Shown: positions 1 to 6,367, numbered from the stretch's first letter. The stretch: DNA of 13,138 nucleotides from Victivallales bacterium (GCA_018648945.1 JABGQJ010000151.1:1-13138); one strand, 5' to 3'. Program-made: numbers and translations. Notes: generated by a model not told the origin, from the sequence alone.

Positions 1-198
1 TGGGAGAACATGCTCCGTGCCGCCGGCATGGACGACGAACGGATCGCGGCCTGGCATGAGGAATTCGAGCGCCATTCCCCTGAGGCCCACGGCTATTTCC
101 TCGTCTCCCTGGGCCTGCCCGAGGATGAGGTCAGGAAGATCCGCGAACGGGCCTGTCGCTTCCCCGCGGCAGATGGGGAACGACCGCCGCCCAGCTGA
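1..198 (+). CDS. MerR-family transcriptional regulator, C-terminal end only (first copy)
   Basis: The reading frame is open from the first base and ends with TGA at 196-198, giving 65 visible residues. They are almost identical to the last 65 residues of the MerR-like protein at 1000-1506, with about ten base differences. This tail (W-E-N-M-L-R-A-A-G-M-D-D, then A-H-G-Y-F-L-V-S-L-G-L) is an effector/dimerisation-side segment and not the DNA-binding part, so the MerR assignment rests on the second copy. The DNA-binding domain must lie to the left of the window. This copy is probably the intact parent gene, because the second copy is cut at the duplication junction. The lipoprotein gene follows 314 bp downstream. 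An internal ATG at 10 is in frame but is just a methionine inside the conserved tail. Confidence 0.75.
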   Translation, partial: WENMLRAAGMDDERIAAWHEEFERHSPEAHGYFLVSLGLPEDEVRKIRERACRFPAADGERPPPS

Positions 199-272
199 TT
201 CGCGTGCTCCCGCGCCGGCCGACGGGAGAGAAGTGGCAACTGCCGGGGACGTGTCAAACGGCTCCCACGCGC

Positions 273-305
273 CCACCTGCAGTCAGACGTGGGCTCTGCA
301 GGTGG
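273..305 (+). promoter_or_regulatory. Hairpin in the MerR-lipoprotein leader, copy A
   Basis: CCACCTGCAG (273-282) and CTGCAGGTGG (296-305) are perfect 10-bp inverted repeats around a 13-nt loop. The equivalent element in copy B (1581-1613) keeps the loop almost unchanged but differs in the arms while still pairing. No T-run follows, so it does not look like an intrinsic terminator. It lies 75 bp after the MerR stop codon. It could be an RNA hairpin or a protein-binding dyad; the paired changes favour RNA. Confidence 0.6.
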
Positions 306-410
306 CCTTCCTCACCAAACATAACCGGCTTATCATGTTCATGTTGGGGAACTCATTCCAGCTTTCCTCCACCGACTCCCAGCGGGTCGCACTGGGGTCG
401 GGACTTGCAC

Positions 411-500
411 CTTGGCCAGTGCCGCTGCATTGGTACGTGCAGACAGCCTGTCTCCCAATGGGGTGGGCACCCCGGAACAGGTTGCGCCAATCCCTCACCG
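411..500 (+). promoter_or_regulatory. Candidate structured 5' leader RNA, copy A
   Basis: Pairings seen are CATTGG (428-433) with CCAATG (455-460), enclosing AGACA (441-445) with TGTCT (449-453). GGGGT (460-464) pairs with ACCCC (469-473), enclosed by CCTGT (447-451) with ACAGG (477-481). A second CCAAT at 487-491, just before the ribosome binding site, could compete for ATTGG (429-433), so two alternative folds are possible. The element is strongly conserved in copy B and ends about 12 bases before the lipoprotein start codon. It matches no riboswitch class that I recognise. Whether it acts as RNA is inference. Confidence 0.4.
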
Positions 501-512
501 GGGAGGACGACA

Positions 513-956
513 ATGATCCGGCTTCTGAACACACTCGTAGTGGCAGGCACGGTCCTGGCAGTCGTCGGCTGTGGCAGGGCACGGTCACCGAAGGACGCGT
601 TCGAGGAATTCGTGGCGGCGGCCCAGAGCGGCGACGAGAGCAAGATGATCGCCTACCTGGACAAGGCCACCGGCAGTGCCATGAGGGAACTGCTGGCCAT
701 CATGAAGGACACGGGGGCCGACAAGAAGAACCCCATGGACGCGTTCAAGGGAGCATTCAGCTACGGCGAGCAGAAGATCGACGGGGACAAGGCCACACTG
801 GAAGTAACGAAGGACGGGAGGACGCGGACGGTCCCATTCACCAAGAAGGACGGAGCCTGGAAGATCTCGATCCCAGAACTGCAGTTGCAGCAGGCAATCA
901 TGATACTCAGGGGGGTCAAGGCAATGGCAGAGGCAACGGGCAAAGGCGCCAAGTAG
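513..956 (+). CDS. Small DUF4878-like lipoprotein (copy A)
   Basis: Predicted 147-residue lipoprotein. Residues 1-19 are a signal peptide (MIRLLNTLVVAGTVLAVVG) and Cys20 in VVGC is the lipidation site, so the mature protein is membrane-anchored on the outer side of the inner membrane or in the outer membrane. The mature part has the layout of the DUF4878/NTF2-like families: a helical start (residues 25-70) followed by strands ending in D-G-D-K-A-T-L-E-V-T-K-D-G and D-G-A-W-K-I. Such domains bind unknown small ligands or peptides, and no catalytic residues are evident. The ATG at 513 is preceded by GGGAGG with a 6-base spacer, and the signal peptide starts exactly here, so upstream start codons in this frame are unlikely. 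The paralogue at 1821-2261 is roughly four-fifths identical. The MerR gene upstream suggests control by that regulator, but no operator was proven. No terminator follows this copy. Confidence 0.85.
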   Translation: MIRLLNTLVVAGTVLAVVGCGRARSPKDAFEEFVAAAQSGDESKMIAYLDKATGSAMRELLAIMKDTGADKKNPMDAFKGAFSYGEQKIDGDKATLEVTKDGRTRTVPFTKKDGAWKISIPELQLQQAIMILRGVKAMAEATGKGAK

Positions 957-999
957 CTCCTCTCCACGAGCGCAGAGCAGGCCCCACCGGCGCTCGGCA

Positions 1000-1506
1000 T
1001 TGCTCTACTGCGACCGTATCGGCCTGCTTCAGCCAAGCGTTCGAAGCCCCGCTGGGCATCAGCAGCACGACGGGGAAGACCGGGAGCGGCTCCGGGCGAT
1101 TCTGGCCTACCGGGAAGCCGGCCTGTCGCTGGACGAGATCCGCCAGTTCCTGGACGCGGAGCAACAGCCCTCCCTGGCAGTGCTGGAGAAGCGCCTGCGG
1201 CACGTGAACGAGCGGATCGTCGGACTGCGCCGCCAACAACACGCGATCGCAGGCATGATGCGGTTGGTAGCGGATGTCTCGCCACGAACGGTGATCAGCC
1301 ACGGGGACTGGGAGAACATGCTCCGTGCCGCCGGCATGGACGACGAACGGATCGCGGCCTGGCATGAGGAATTCGAGCGCCATTCGGCCGAGGCCCACGG
1401 CTATTTCCTCGTCTCCCTGGGCCTGCCCGAGGATGAGGTCAGGGACATCCGCGAACGGGCACGCCGCTCCCCCGCGGCAGATGGGGAGCGACCGCCGCCC
1501 AGCTGA
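1000..1506 (+). CDS. MerR-family regulator, 5'-truncated copy (probable pseudogene)
   Basis: The protein from the only available start (TTG at 1000) is 168 residues. It begins in the middle of a MerR DNA-binding domain: L-Y-C-D-R-I-G-L-L (residues 2-10) corresponds to the usual R-Y-Y-D-x-I-G-L-L, and G-L-S-L-D-E-I-R-Q-F-L (about 41-51) is the second helix-turn region. It is followed by a coiled-coil-like stretch (about 57-80) and the C-terminal domain shared with the gene at 1-198. The recognition helix normally found in the first 20 residues is absent. In this frame a TGA at 901-903 and no ATG or GTG before 1000 rule out a longer form, and no ribosome binding site precedes the TTG. The cut coincides with the duplication junction at 979/980. 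Substitutions such as H-Q-Q-H-D where families usually have Y-R-x-Y-D suggest further decay, or simply divergence. If translated, it could still dimerise with the full-length protein. Confidence 0.7.
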   Translation: MLYCDRIGLLQPSVRSPAGHQQHDGEDRERLRAILAYREAGLSLDEIRQFLDAEQQPSLAVLEKRLRHVNERIVGLRRQQHAIAGMMRLVADVSPRTVISHGDWENMLRAAGMDDERIAAWHEEFERHSAEAHGYFLVSLGLPEDEVRDIRERARRSPAADGERPPPS

Positions 1507-1580
1507 CTCGCGTGCGCCCACGCCGACCGACGGGAGAGGAGTGGCAACTGCCGGGGACGTATCAAACGGCTCCCACGCGC

Positions 1581-1613
1581 CCACGTACAATCAGACTTGG
1601 GCTTTGTAAGTGG
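1581..1613 (+). promoter_or_regulatory. Covarying hairpin in the leader, copy B
   Basis: CCACGTACAA (1581-1590) pairs with TTGTAAGTGG (1604-1613), with 9 of 10 pairs formed and one G/A mismatch. Compared with copy A, two pairs changed on both sides (G-C to A-T at the seventh and tenth pairs), keeping the stem. The 13-base loop differs by one base. This is direct evidence for selection on pairing, though from only two sequences. Confidence 0.6.
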
Positions 1614-1718
1614 CCTGGCCTATCACATATAACCTGTTCCCTATGTCCATGTTGCGGGCTTTCATCAAGCTTCTCCCCACCGACTTCCAGCGGGTCGAAC
1701 TGGGCTAGGGGCTTGCGC

Positions 1719-1808
1719 CTTGGCCAGTGCCGCTGCATTGGTACGTGCAGACAGCCTGTCTCCCAATGGGGTGGACACCCCGGAGCAGGTTGCACCAATC
1801 CCTCACCG
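1719..1808 (+). promoter_or_regulatory. Candidate structured 5' leader RNA, copy B
   Basis: This element is 1308 bases downstream of its copy A partner and nearly identical to it. The CATTGG/CCAATG, AGACA/TGTCT and GGGGT/ACCCC pairings are all retained. The CCTGT/ACAGG pair becomes CCTGT/GCAGG, which still forms with a G-T wobble. The loop of the GGGGT/ACCCC hairpin changes from GGGC to GGAC. The second CCAAT before the ribosome binding site is also kept. Confidence 0.4.
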
Positions 1809-1820
1809 AGGAGAACAACA

Positions 1821-2261
1821 ATGATCCGGATTCTGAACACACTCGTAGTGGCAGGCATGGTCCTGGCAGTCGTCGGCTGTGGCAAGGCACGGTCACCGAA
1901 GGCCGCGTTCGAGCAATTCGTGGCGGCGGCCAAGGGCGGCAACGAGGACAAGATGGTCGCCTGTATGGACAAGGACACCGGCAGCGCCATGAAGGAGGTG
2001 CTGGCCCTCATGAAGGACATGGGAGCCGACAAGAAGAAGAACCCCATGGATGAGTTCAAGGGGACATTCAGCTACGGCGAGCAGAAGATCGACGGGGACA
2101 AGGCCACACTGGAAGTGACGAAGGACGGGAAGACGCAGACAATCGCGTTCACCAAGGAAGACGGAGCCTGGAAGATCTCCATCCCAGAACTGCAGCAGGG
2201 CGTCAAGATGCTCAAGGGGTTCAAGGCAATGGCAGATGCAATGGGCAAGGGCGGCAAGTAG
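1821..2261 (+). CDS. Small DUF4878-like lipoprotein (copy B)
   Basis: Predicted 146-residue lipoprotein and paralogue of the one at 513-956. The signal peptide again ends in VVGC, with Cys20 as the lipidation site. It shares the S-Y-G-E-Q-K-I-D-G-D-K-A-T-L-E-V-T-K-D-G core exactly. It differs at about thirty positions, mostly in the helical half (residues 38-70) and the C-terminus, where copy A has a few extra residues (L-Q-L-Q-Q-A-I-M against L-Q-Q-G-V-K-M). There is one added lysine in the A-D-K-K-K-N-P stretch. The ATG at 1821 follows GAGGAG. A strong terminator ends the transcription unit at about 2331. Function is unknown; an envelope-stress or ligand-binding role under MerR control is only inference. 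An extra Cys (Y-to-C change around residue 48) is present here and not in copy A. Confidence 0.85.
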   Translation: MIRILNTLVVAGMVLAVVGCGKARSPKAAFEQFVAAAKGGNEDKMVACMDKDTGSAMKEVLALMKDMGADKKKNPMDEFKGTFSYGEQKIDGDKATLEVTKDGKTQTIAFTKEDGAWKISIPELQQGVKMLKGFKAMADAMGKGGK

Positions 2262-2293
2262 CTCCTCCCCACGAGCGCAGAGCATCCTCGATC

Positions 2294-2331
2294 GGCGCGT
2301 CGGTCCTGACGGACGACGCGCCGTTTCTCTT
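2294..2331 (+). terminator. Rho-independent terminator after lipoprotein copy B
   Basis: GGCGCGTC (2294-2301) pairs with GACGCGCC (2315-2322), and GTCC (2303-2306) with GGAC (2311-2314), leaving one bulged G and the loop TGAC. The T-rich GTTTCTCTT follows. It serves the + strand. On the - strand no T-run follows the stem, so it is at best a weak terminator for the convergent hydrolase gene ending at 2336. No equivalent lies after copy A. Confidence 0.85.
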
Positions 2332-2335
2332 CTGC

Positions 2336-3157
2336 CTAGATTTCCAGGACCAGACCGTCGTAGCCAACCTCGATCCCATGGGGGGCGAACCACTCGCACA
2401 GCTCGTCGTAGTTCGCGGCACCGTTGTGGGAGAAGTGATTCGCCACCACGTGGGCGCCGGCCGCAAGCGCGCCCCGGTGCTGTAACTCGTCGCGGAAGGC
2501 AACGGTTGCCGCGACCCCCAGATGGTGCGAGCGCATATCGGCATTGAGCAGGCCATAGGTGCATTCGAGGATCGCCAGGTCGATGCGGAATCCCGCCACC
2601 AGGTCCCATGTGTGCTCCGGCCACCAGCCGGTGTCGTGCCCGATCAGGATTGTCTGCCCGTCTCTCTGAATGATGTAGTTCAGGGCATCCTCGTCATCGG
2701 ACGCGTGCTGGGCTTCCAGGGCCGTGACCGCGTACGGTCCCGCCCGGAACTGCTGGGCGGGCCGGACCTCGTGGAGCGCGAGGCGGAATGTCTCTTCGGA
2801 CGGCCCCGTTACGTCGCGGATGCACTTCAGTGCGTGGGCGTTGCCGTGGACGGCCAGTTGCCGGGTGACCACACTGTATCCCTGCCGCCGGTAGTAGAAT
2901 GACATCGGGGTCAGGTGGTCGCCGTGGCTGTGGGTCAGGAGAATGTCGTCAATGAGGCTGAGGTCGATACCGAACTCGGTCACTTGCCAGAGCGCATCGG
3001 GGCCGAAGTCGATCAGGAGGCCGTCGTCCAGCCGGTAGGCGGTGCGGCGGCGCAGGTTGCGCCCCCCCAGTTTCCGGGCCTCCTGGCAGGTGGCGCATTC
3101 GCAGAACAGCGCGGGCCAACCTTCGGCAGCGGCAGATCCAAGAATCGTCAACTTCAC
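2336..3157 (-). CDS. PhnP-like metallo-beta-lactamase-fold hydrolase
   Basis: A cytoplasmic metal-dependent hydrolase of the MBL fold, 273 residues from the start chosen. The N-terminus K-L-T-I-L-G-S-A-A-A-E-G-W-P-A and Cys19, Cys21 and Cys24 (C-x-C-x2-C) resemble PhnP, in which such cysteines bind a structural zinc. The metal-binding motif is T-H-S-H-G-D-H (His76, His78, Asp80, His81), with His151, Asp175 (G-H-D-T-G) and His241 as likely further ligands. PhnP is a phosphodiesterase acting on cyclic phosphates, but the substrate here is unknown and no phn genes are nearby. The GTG at 3157 has GGGAG 7 bases upstream; the in-frame GTG at 3163 is too close to that site. The gene follows the RND pump gene by 27 bp on the same strand, so co-transcription is likely. 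It could instead be a general MBL hydrolase unrelated to phosphonates. Confidence 0.85.
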   Translation of the reverse strand: MKLTILGSAAAEGWPALFCECATCQEARKLGGRNLRRRTAYRLDDGLLIDFGPDALWQVTEFGIDLSLIDDILLTHSHGDHLTPMSFYYRRQGYSVVTRQLAVHGNAHALKCIRDVTGPSEETFRLALHEVRPAQQFRAGPYAVTALEAQHASDDEDALNYIIQRDGQTILIGHDTGWWPEHTWDLVAGFRIDLAILECTYGLLNADMRSHHLGVAATVAFRDELQHRGALAAGAHVVANHFSHNGAANYDELCEWFAPHGIEVGYDGLVLEI

Positions 3158-3184
3158 GGGCACTCTCCCATACCAGACATCGGG

Positions 3185-6100
3185 TCAGTCGTCTGAGTTG
3201 ACAGGGGGACACGGTCCCCGACCGAACACACCCCGCCCCACGACCTGCAGGTCCTCGATGATGAGGTAGAGCGAGGGCACGAGAATCAAGGTGATCACCG
3301 TGGAAAACAGAATCCCGAAGCCCAGTGAAATGGCCATGGGGATCATGAACCGCGCCTGCCGCGACTTCTCGAAGATCATCGGGGCGAGGCCGAAGAAGGT
3401 GGTCAGAGTCGTCAGCAGAATGGGGCGGAACCGGCGAACGCCAGCGGAAGTGACCGCATCATGCAGGCTCAGGCCACGCTTGCGCTCGCCGTTCGCGAAG
3501 TCGATCAGCACCAGCGAGTCGTTGACCACGACCCCGGACAGGGCCACGATGCCCATCATGCTGATCAGCGTCAGAGGATAGCCCATGGCCACGTGAGCGA
3601 CCACCGCCCCGACAATCCCGAAGGGAATGCTGACCATGATGATGAGTGGTTGCGCATAGCTCCGGAAGGGGATGGCCAGCAGGGCGTAGACCGCGAACAT
3701 AGCCACCACGAAACCCAGCTTCAGCGACGACATGCCCTCGCGCATGTCCTGTTGCCGTCCTGCGAAACCGTGGCCAAGACCCGGGTACTTGCCCTTCAGA
3801 TCAGGCATCGCCTTCGCGAGAATGTCCGCGACCACATTCTCGCTCTGGCTGCGGGGAGTCACGTTCGCCGTCACCCGGACCGTGCGTCGCCCGTTCTTGC
3901 GGTCGATGCTGGTGTAGGCTCGGCCTCGGGTCTTCTCCGCCACATCCCACAGAGGAACATCCGTCCCCTGCGGCGTGCGCACCAGGAACTCGTCCAGGTC
4001 GAACTCGGACAGCCGTTCCGCCTCGGGCAGGCGCACCTTTACCCGTACTTCGTTCCGACCCCGCTGCTGGCGCAGAGCCTCGGCTCCGTAGAAGGCATTA
4101 CGGACCTGACGGGCCACATCCGCCGCCGTCAGACCGAGGGCCAACCCCGCCGGACGCATACTGAAGTCCAACTGCGCTTTGCCTTCGGTGAAGCCGTCGT
4201 CGATGTCGCTGACACTGGAGAACTCGGCCAACTTCTCGGCCAACTCGCTGCTGGCCTTGGCCAGCGTCTCGCTGTTACTGTGGGATAGCTCCATCGTGAA
4301 GGACGCACCGGAACCGGGGCCGCCCCGGTTGGCTTCGAAGAGAATGGTCTCCAGCCCCATGATCTGTCCCACGTCCTCACGCCACAGTCGGGTAAATTTG
4401 GTGGTGGTGATGGGACGCACGCCGGGCGCATGCAGGTAGGCGCGAACCTCGACCACATGCCCCCCCGCCAGATTCCGGTACGACTTCCCCACCTCGGCAT
4501 AGACGCCGCGCATCAGATTGCCTGTCCCCTTGCCTGTCGCCTTGTCTGTCCCCTCGTTCGCCGCATTCACTCGTCGAGCTGAAGCGATCAACTGATCGCG
4601 CACGGCAACAGTCCGATCCACGGGCGAGCCATAGGGAAGCACGGCGGTCACCGTGGCGTAGTCGGATTCCGGCGAGATCATGGGGACCATCCCGATGCGC
4701 TTGCTCTGCACATAACCAATGGTCAGGAGCAACACAGCCGAACCCAGAGCGGCCACGACATAGCGATTCTTCAGGCAGATCTCGAGAAACGGACCGTAGA
4801 GACACCGCACAGAACGCATGAAGAACCGACTGAACGCCTGCTGTCGGTGGTGCAGCCACCGCCCCAGGAACGTCTTCCCACCAGGAGTGCCGTGGGCAAG
4901 ATGAGCAGGAAGCACAAAGATACACTCCAGCAGCGAGATGGAGAACACCGAGACCACCACCACGGGAATGACGAACCAAATCTTGCCGATGAACCCCGGC
5001 AGGAACATCAGGGGCAGAAATGCGACGATGTTCGTCAGCACGCTGAAGGTGACCGGCATGGATACCTCCTTGGTACCGAGGATCGCCGCCTTCATGAACG
5101 AATCCCCCTTCTGCCGGTGCTCGTAGACGTTCTCTCCCACGACAATCGCGTCATCCACCACAATCCCGAGGGCAATCAGGAAGGCGAACATGGAGATGAT
5201 GTTGATGGACACCCCGAAGAATGGCAGCAGGGCCAGCCCGCCCAGGAACGAGATGGGGATGCCCATCATCACCCAGAACGCCAGCTTGGCCTCCAGGAAC
5301 AGACCCAGCAACAGGATCACCAGAGTCAGGCCAATGGCGCCGTTCTTGGTCAGCAAGCGAAGACGTTGGCCATAGATCTCGGACATATCCCGACGGACCA
5401 CGAGCGAGAGCCCGGGGGGGAGCTCCTTGTTGAACTGCGCAACCAAGTCCATCGCCGATTTCGAGACCTGGAGGGGCGTCTGCTTGCCGACCCGGAAAAC
5501 ATCGATCATGACGGCGGGTTGGCCGTCCCAGGAGGCAAATCTCTCGGAATCGGTGTTGAACCCGTCCCTGATCTCAGCGATATCGCCAAGCAGGACGACG
5601 GTGCCGTCGGCGCCAGTGATGATGGGCAACTTGGCGAACTGGTCGCCATAGTCCCGCCGTTCCTTCATGCGCAGCAGAATCTCGCCGCCCTTGGTTTTGA
5701 TGCCGCCGCCGGGCAGTTCGAGCGCGAGACCGCCAATCCGACGCGCCACTTCATCGAGGGTCAGCTGGTACTTGCGCAACGCGTCGCGGGACACGAACAC
5801 GGTGATCTCATAGTCGCGGATGCCGCTGAGATCGACCTGCGTGATGCCCTTGTCCTGCAGAAGCCGGTCGCGAATCAGTTCAGCCTGTTCGCGCAGCACT
5901 GTATCCGGGACGCTCCCGTAGAGGGCCAGGTCGATCACCTGCCGCTTGCGCGCGACCAGCTCGACGGTGGGCTCCTCGGCATCCTCGGGGAAGGTGGTAA
6001 TCCGGTCCACCTGCTGCTGAATGTCCTGATAGACCTTCTGGGCCTCGGCGCCTTCGAGCAGCTCCGCCGTCACCGAGCCCCGTCCCTCGGTAGCCTTGCT

Positions 6101-6367
6101 GGTCACCTCCTTCACGCCCACCAGACCGCGGATGCCCTCCTCGACCGACAGGATGATGCCGCGCTCCACCTCCTCGGGGCTGGCCCCGGGGTAGGGTACA
6201 CTGATCCTCACCCGGTCCATGATGAAATCCGGGAAGACCTCCTTCTTGATCCGCCCGGCCGTCATCACGCCGCCGGCAAGGAGGATAATCATGACCAGAT
6301 TCGCGGCGACCGGATTCCCGGCCATCCAGGCAATCACCCCACGCAGGGGATTCTGCTCGCTACGCAT
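3185..6367 (-). CDS. RND efflux transporter, inner-membrane pump (AcrB/MexB-type)
   Basis: The 1060-residue protein has the length of RND multidrug pumps, which use the proton gradient to move substrates from the periplasm through an adaptor and an outer-membrane channel. It starts with a transmembrane helix (about residues 15-35). The first porter region follows to about 335, then a helix cluster (about 343-490), a second porter region (about 560-880) and a final helix cluster (about 885-1035). The proton-relay pair Asp405-Asp406 is seen in G-I-V-V-D-D-A-I-V-V-G-E-N. In the last cluster, V-V-V-N-D-S-L-V-L-I-D-F stands where AcrB has its lysine. That variant is common in other RND branches, so the class within the family is uncertain. 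A 12-bp repeat encodes G-T-D-K-A-T-G-K-G-T-G-N at residues 606-617. The ATG at 6367 follows AGGAGG. Adaptor and channel genes lie directly upstream. Substrate is unknown; drugs or lipophilic compounds are more likely than metal ions, but this is a guess. Confidence 0.95.
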   Translation of the reverse strand: MRSEQNPLRGVIAWMAGNPVAANLVMIILLAGGVMTAGRIKKEVFPDFIMDRVRISVPYPGASPEEVERGIILSVEEGIRGLVGVKEVTSKATEGRGSVTAELLEGAEAQKVYQDIQQQVDRITTFPEDAEEPTVELVARKRQVIDLALYGSVPDTVLREQAELIRDRLLQDKGITQVDLSGIRDYEITVFVSRDALRKYQLTLDEVARRIGGLALELPGGGIKTKGGEILLRMKERRDYGDQFAKLPIITGADGTVVLLGDIAEIRDGFNTDSERFASWDGQPAVMIDVFRVGKQTPLQVSKSAMDLVAQFNKELPPGLSLVVRRDMSEIYGQRLRLLTKNGAIGLTLVILLLGLFLEAKLAFWVMMGIPISFLGGLALLPFFGVSINIISMFAFLIALGIVVDDAIVVGENVYEHRQKGDSFMKAAILGTKEVSMPVTFSVLTNIVAFLPLMFLPGFIGKIWFVIPVVVVSVFSISLLECIFVLPAHLAHGTPGGKTFLGRWLHHRQQAFSRFFMRSVRCLYGPFLEICLKNRYVVAALGSAVLLLTIGYVQSKRIGMVPMISPESDYATVTAVLPYGSPVDRTVAVRDQLIASARRVNAANEGTDKATGKGTGNLMRGVYAEVGKSYRNLAGGHVVEVRAYLHAPGVRPITTTKFTRLWREDVGQIMGLETILFEANRGGPGSGASFTMELSHSNSETLAKASSELAEKLAEFSSVSDIDDGFTEGKAQLDFSMRPAGLALGLTAADVARQVRNAFYGAEALRQQRGRNEVRVKVRLPEAERLSEFDLDEFLVRTPQGTDVPLWDVAEKTRGRAYTSIDRKNGRRTVRVTANVTPRSQSENVVADILAKAMPDLKGKYPGLGHGFAGRQQDMREGMSSLKLGFVVAMFAVYALLAIPFRSYAQPLIIMVSIPFGIVGAVVAHVAMGYPLTLISMMGIVALSGVVVNDSLVLIDFANGERKRGLSLHDAVTSAGVRRFRPILLTTLTTFFGLAPMIFEKSRQARFMIPMAISLGFGILFSTVITLILVPSLYLIIEDLQVVGRGVFGRGPCPPVNSDD
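4518..4553 (-). repeat. Three 12-bp tandem repeats inside the RND gene
   Basis: Units TTGCCTGTCCCC (4518-4529), TTGCCTGTCGCC (4530-4541) and TTGTCTGTCCCC (4542-4553) follow each other on the + strand. They encode four-residue units (G/A-T-D/G-K/N) in a periplasmic loop of the pump. Such in-frame repeats can change number by slippage without shifting the frame. Confidence 0.85.

Larger units (their letters stand above)
199..512 (+). other. Non-coding leader between MerR gene and lipoprotein gene, copy A
   Basis: No convincing gene lies in these 314 bases; the open frames here are not supported by a ribosome binding site or by conservation of protein sequence. The left two thirds differ moderately from copy B. 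The last 102 bases (411-512) are nearly identical, with about six substitutions, none of them in the first 50 or so bases. The stretch contains the hairpin at 273-305 and the folded element at 411-492. A clear promoter could not be identified. Confidence 0.6.
1..979 (+). repeat. Tandem duplication, unit A (left part outside window)
   Basis: This segment matches 1309-2284 at a constant offset of 1308 bp up to the lipoprotein genes. The start codons at 513 and 1821 are exactly 1308 apart, and the offset drops to 1305 by the stop codons through small in-frame indels. Similarity continues 23 bp past the lipoprotein stop, through the CACGAGCGCAGAGCA at 965-979, and then stops abruptly. The unit holds the MerR tail, the leader and a lipoprotein gene. 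Its left end should lie about 330 bp outside the window. Confidence 0.93.
1507..1820 (+). other. Non-coding leader between MerR gene and lipoprotein gene, copy B
   Basis: This is the counterpart of 199-512, with the same length. It holds the covarying hairpin at 1581-1613 and the conserved element at 1719-1808, and shows no supported gene. A weak promoter-like pair, TTGTAA (1604-1609) and TATAAC (1628-1633) with an 18-base spacer, is present, but the copy A equivalents are CTGCAG and CATAAC, so it is not a conserved signal. Confidence 0.6.
980..2284 (+). repeat. Tandem duplication, unit B
   Basis: This is the second unit of the 1308-bp tandem duplication. Its left border is placed at 979/980, where similarity to the sequence after lipoprotein copy B ends (A979 matches A2284, and the next bases differ). 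The unit begins inside a MerR coding region and ends 23 bp after lipoprotein copy B. The unit is unequally diverged: MerR tail and distal leader are about 94-95% identical to copy A, while the lipoprotein gene and the middle of the leader differ more. Confidence 0.9.

Noticed and set aside
411..500. Cobalamin, SAM, c-di-GMP or glycine riboswitch in the lipoprotein leader
   Set aside because: None of the consensus blocks of these classes could be recognised, so it was kept as an unassigned structured element.
204..512. Longer open frame upstream of lipoprotein copy A (and the similar one at 1512-1820)
   Set aside because: The frame is open to a far upstream start, but the lipoprotein signal peptide and a good ribosome binding site begin at 513 (1821 in copy B). 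The upstream translation has no domain-like features, so it was treated as chance read-through of the leader.
17..1207. Long + strand frame running through the MerR tail, leader and lipoprotein gene
   Set aside because: It overlaps better-supported genes in other frames, is rich in R, G, P and S as expected of a GC-rich shadow frame, and matches no family I recognise.
1604..1633. Possible promoter TTGTAA-18-TATAAC in leader copy B
   Set aside because: The equivalent bases in copy A are CTGCAG and CATAAC, so the signal is not conserved while the hairpin overlapping its -35 box is. It is listed only as a weak pair in the copy B leader entry.
2290..2335. Terminator for the - strand hydrolase gene
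   Set aside because: The stem is symmetrical, but in the - direction the following sequence (CGATCGAGGATG) has no T-run, so only the + strand assignment was kept.
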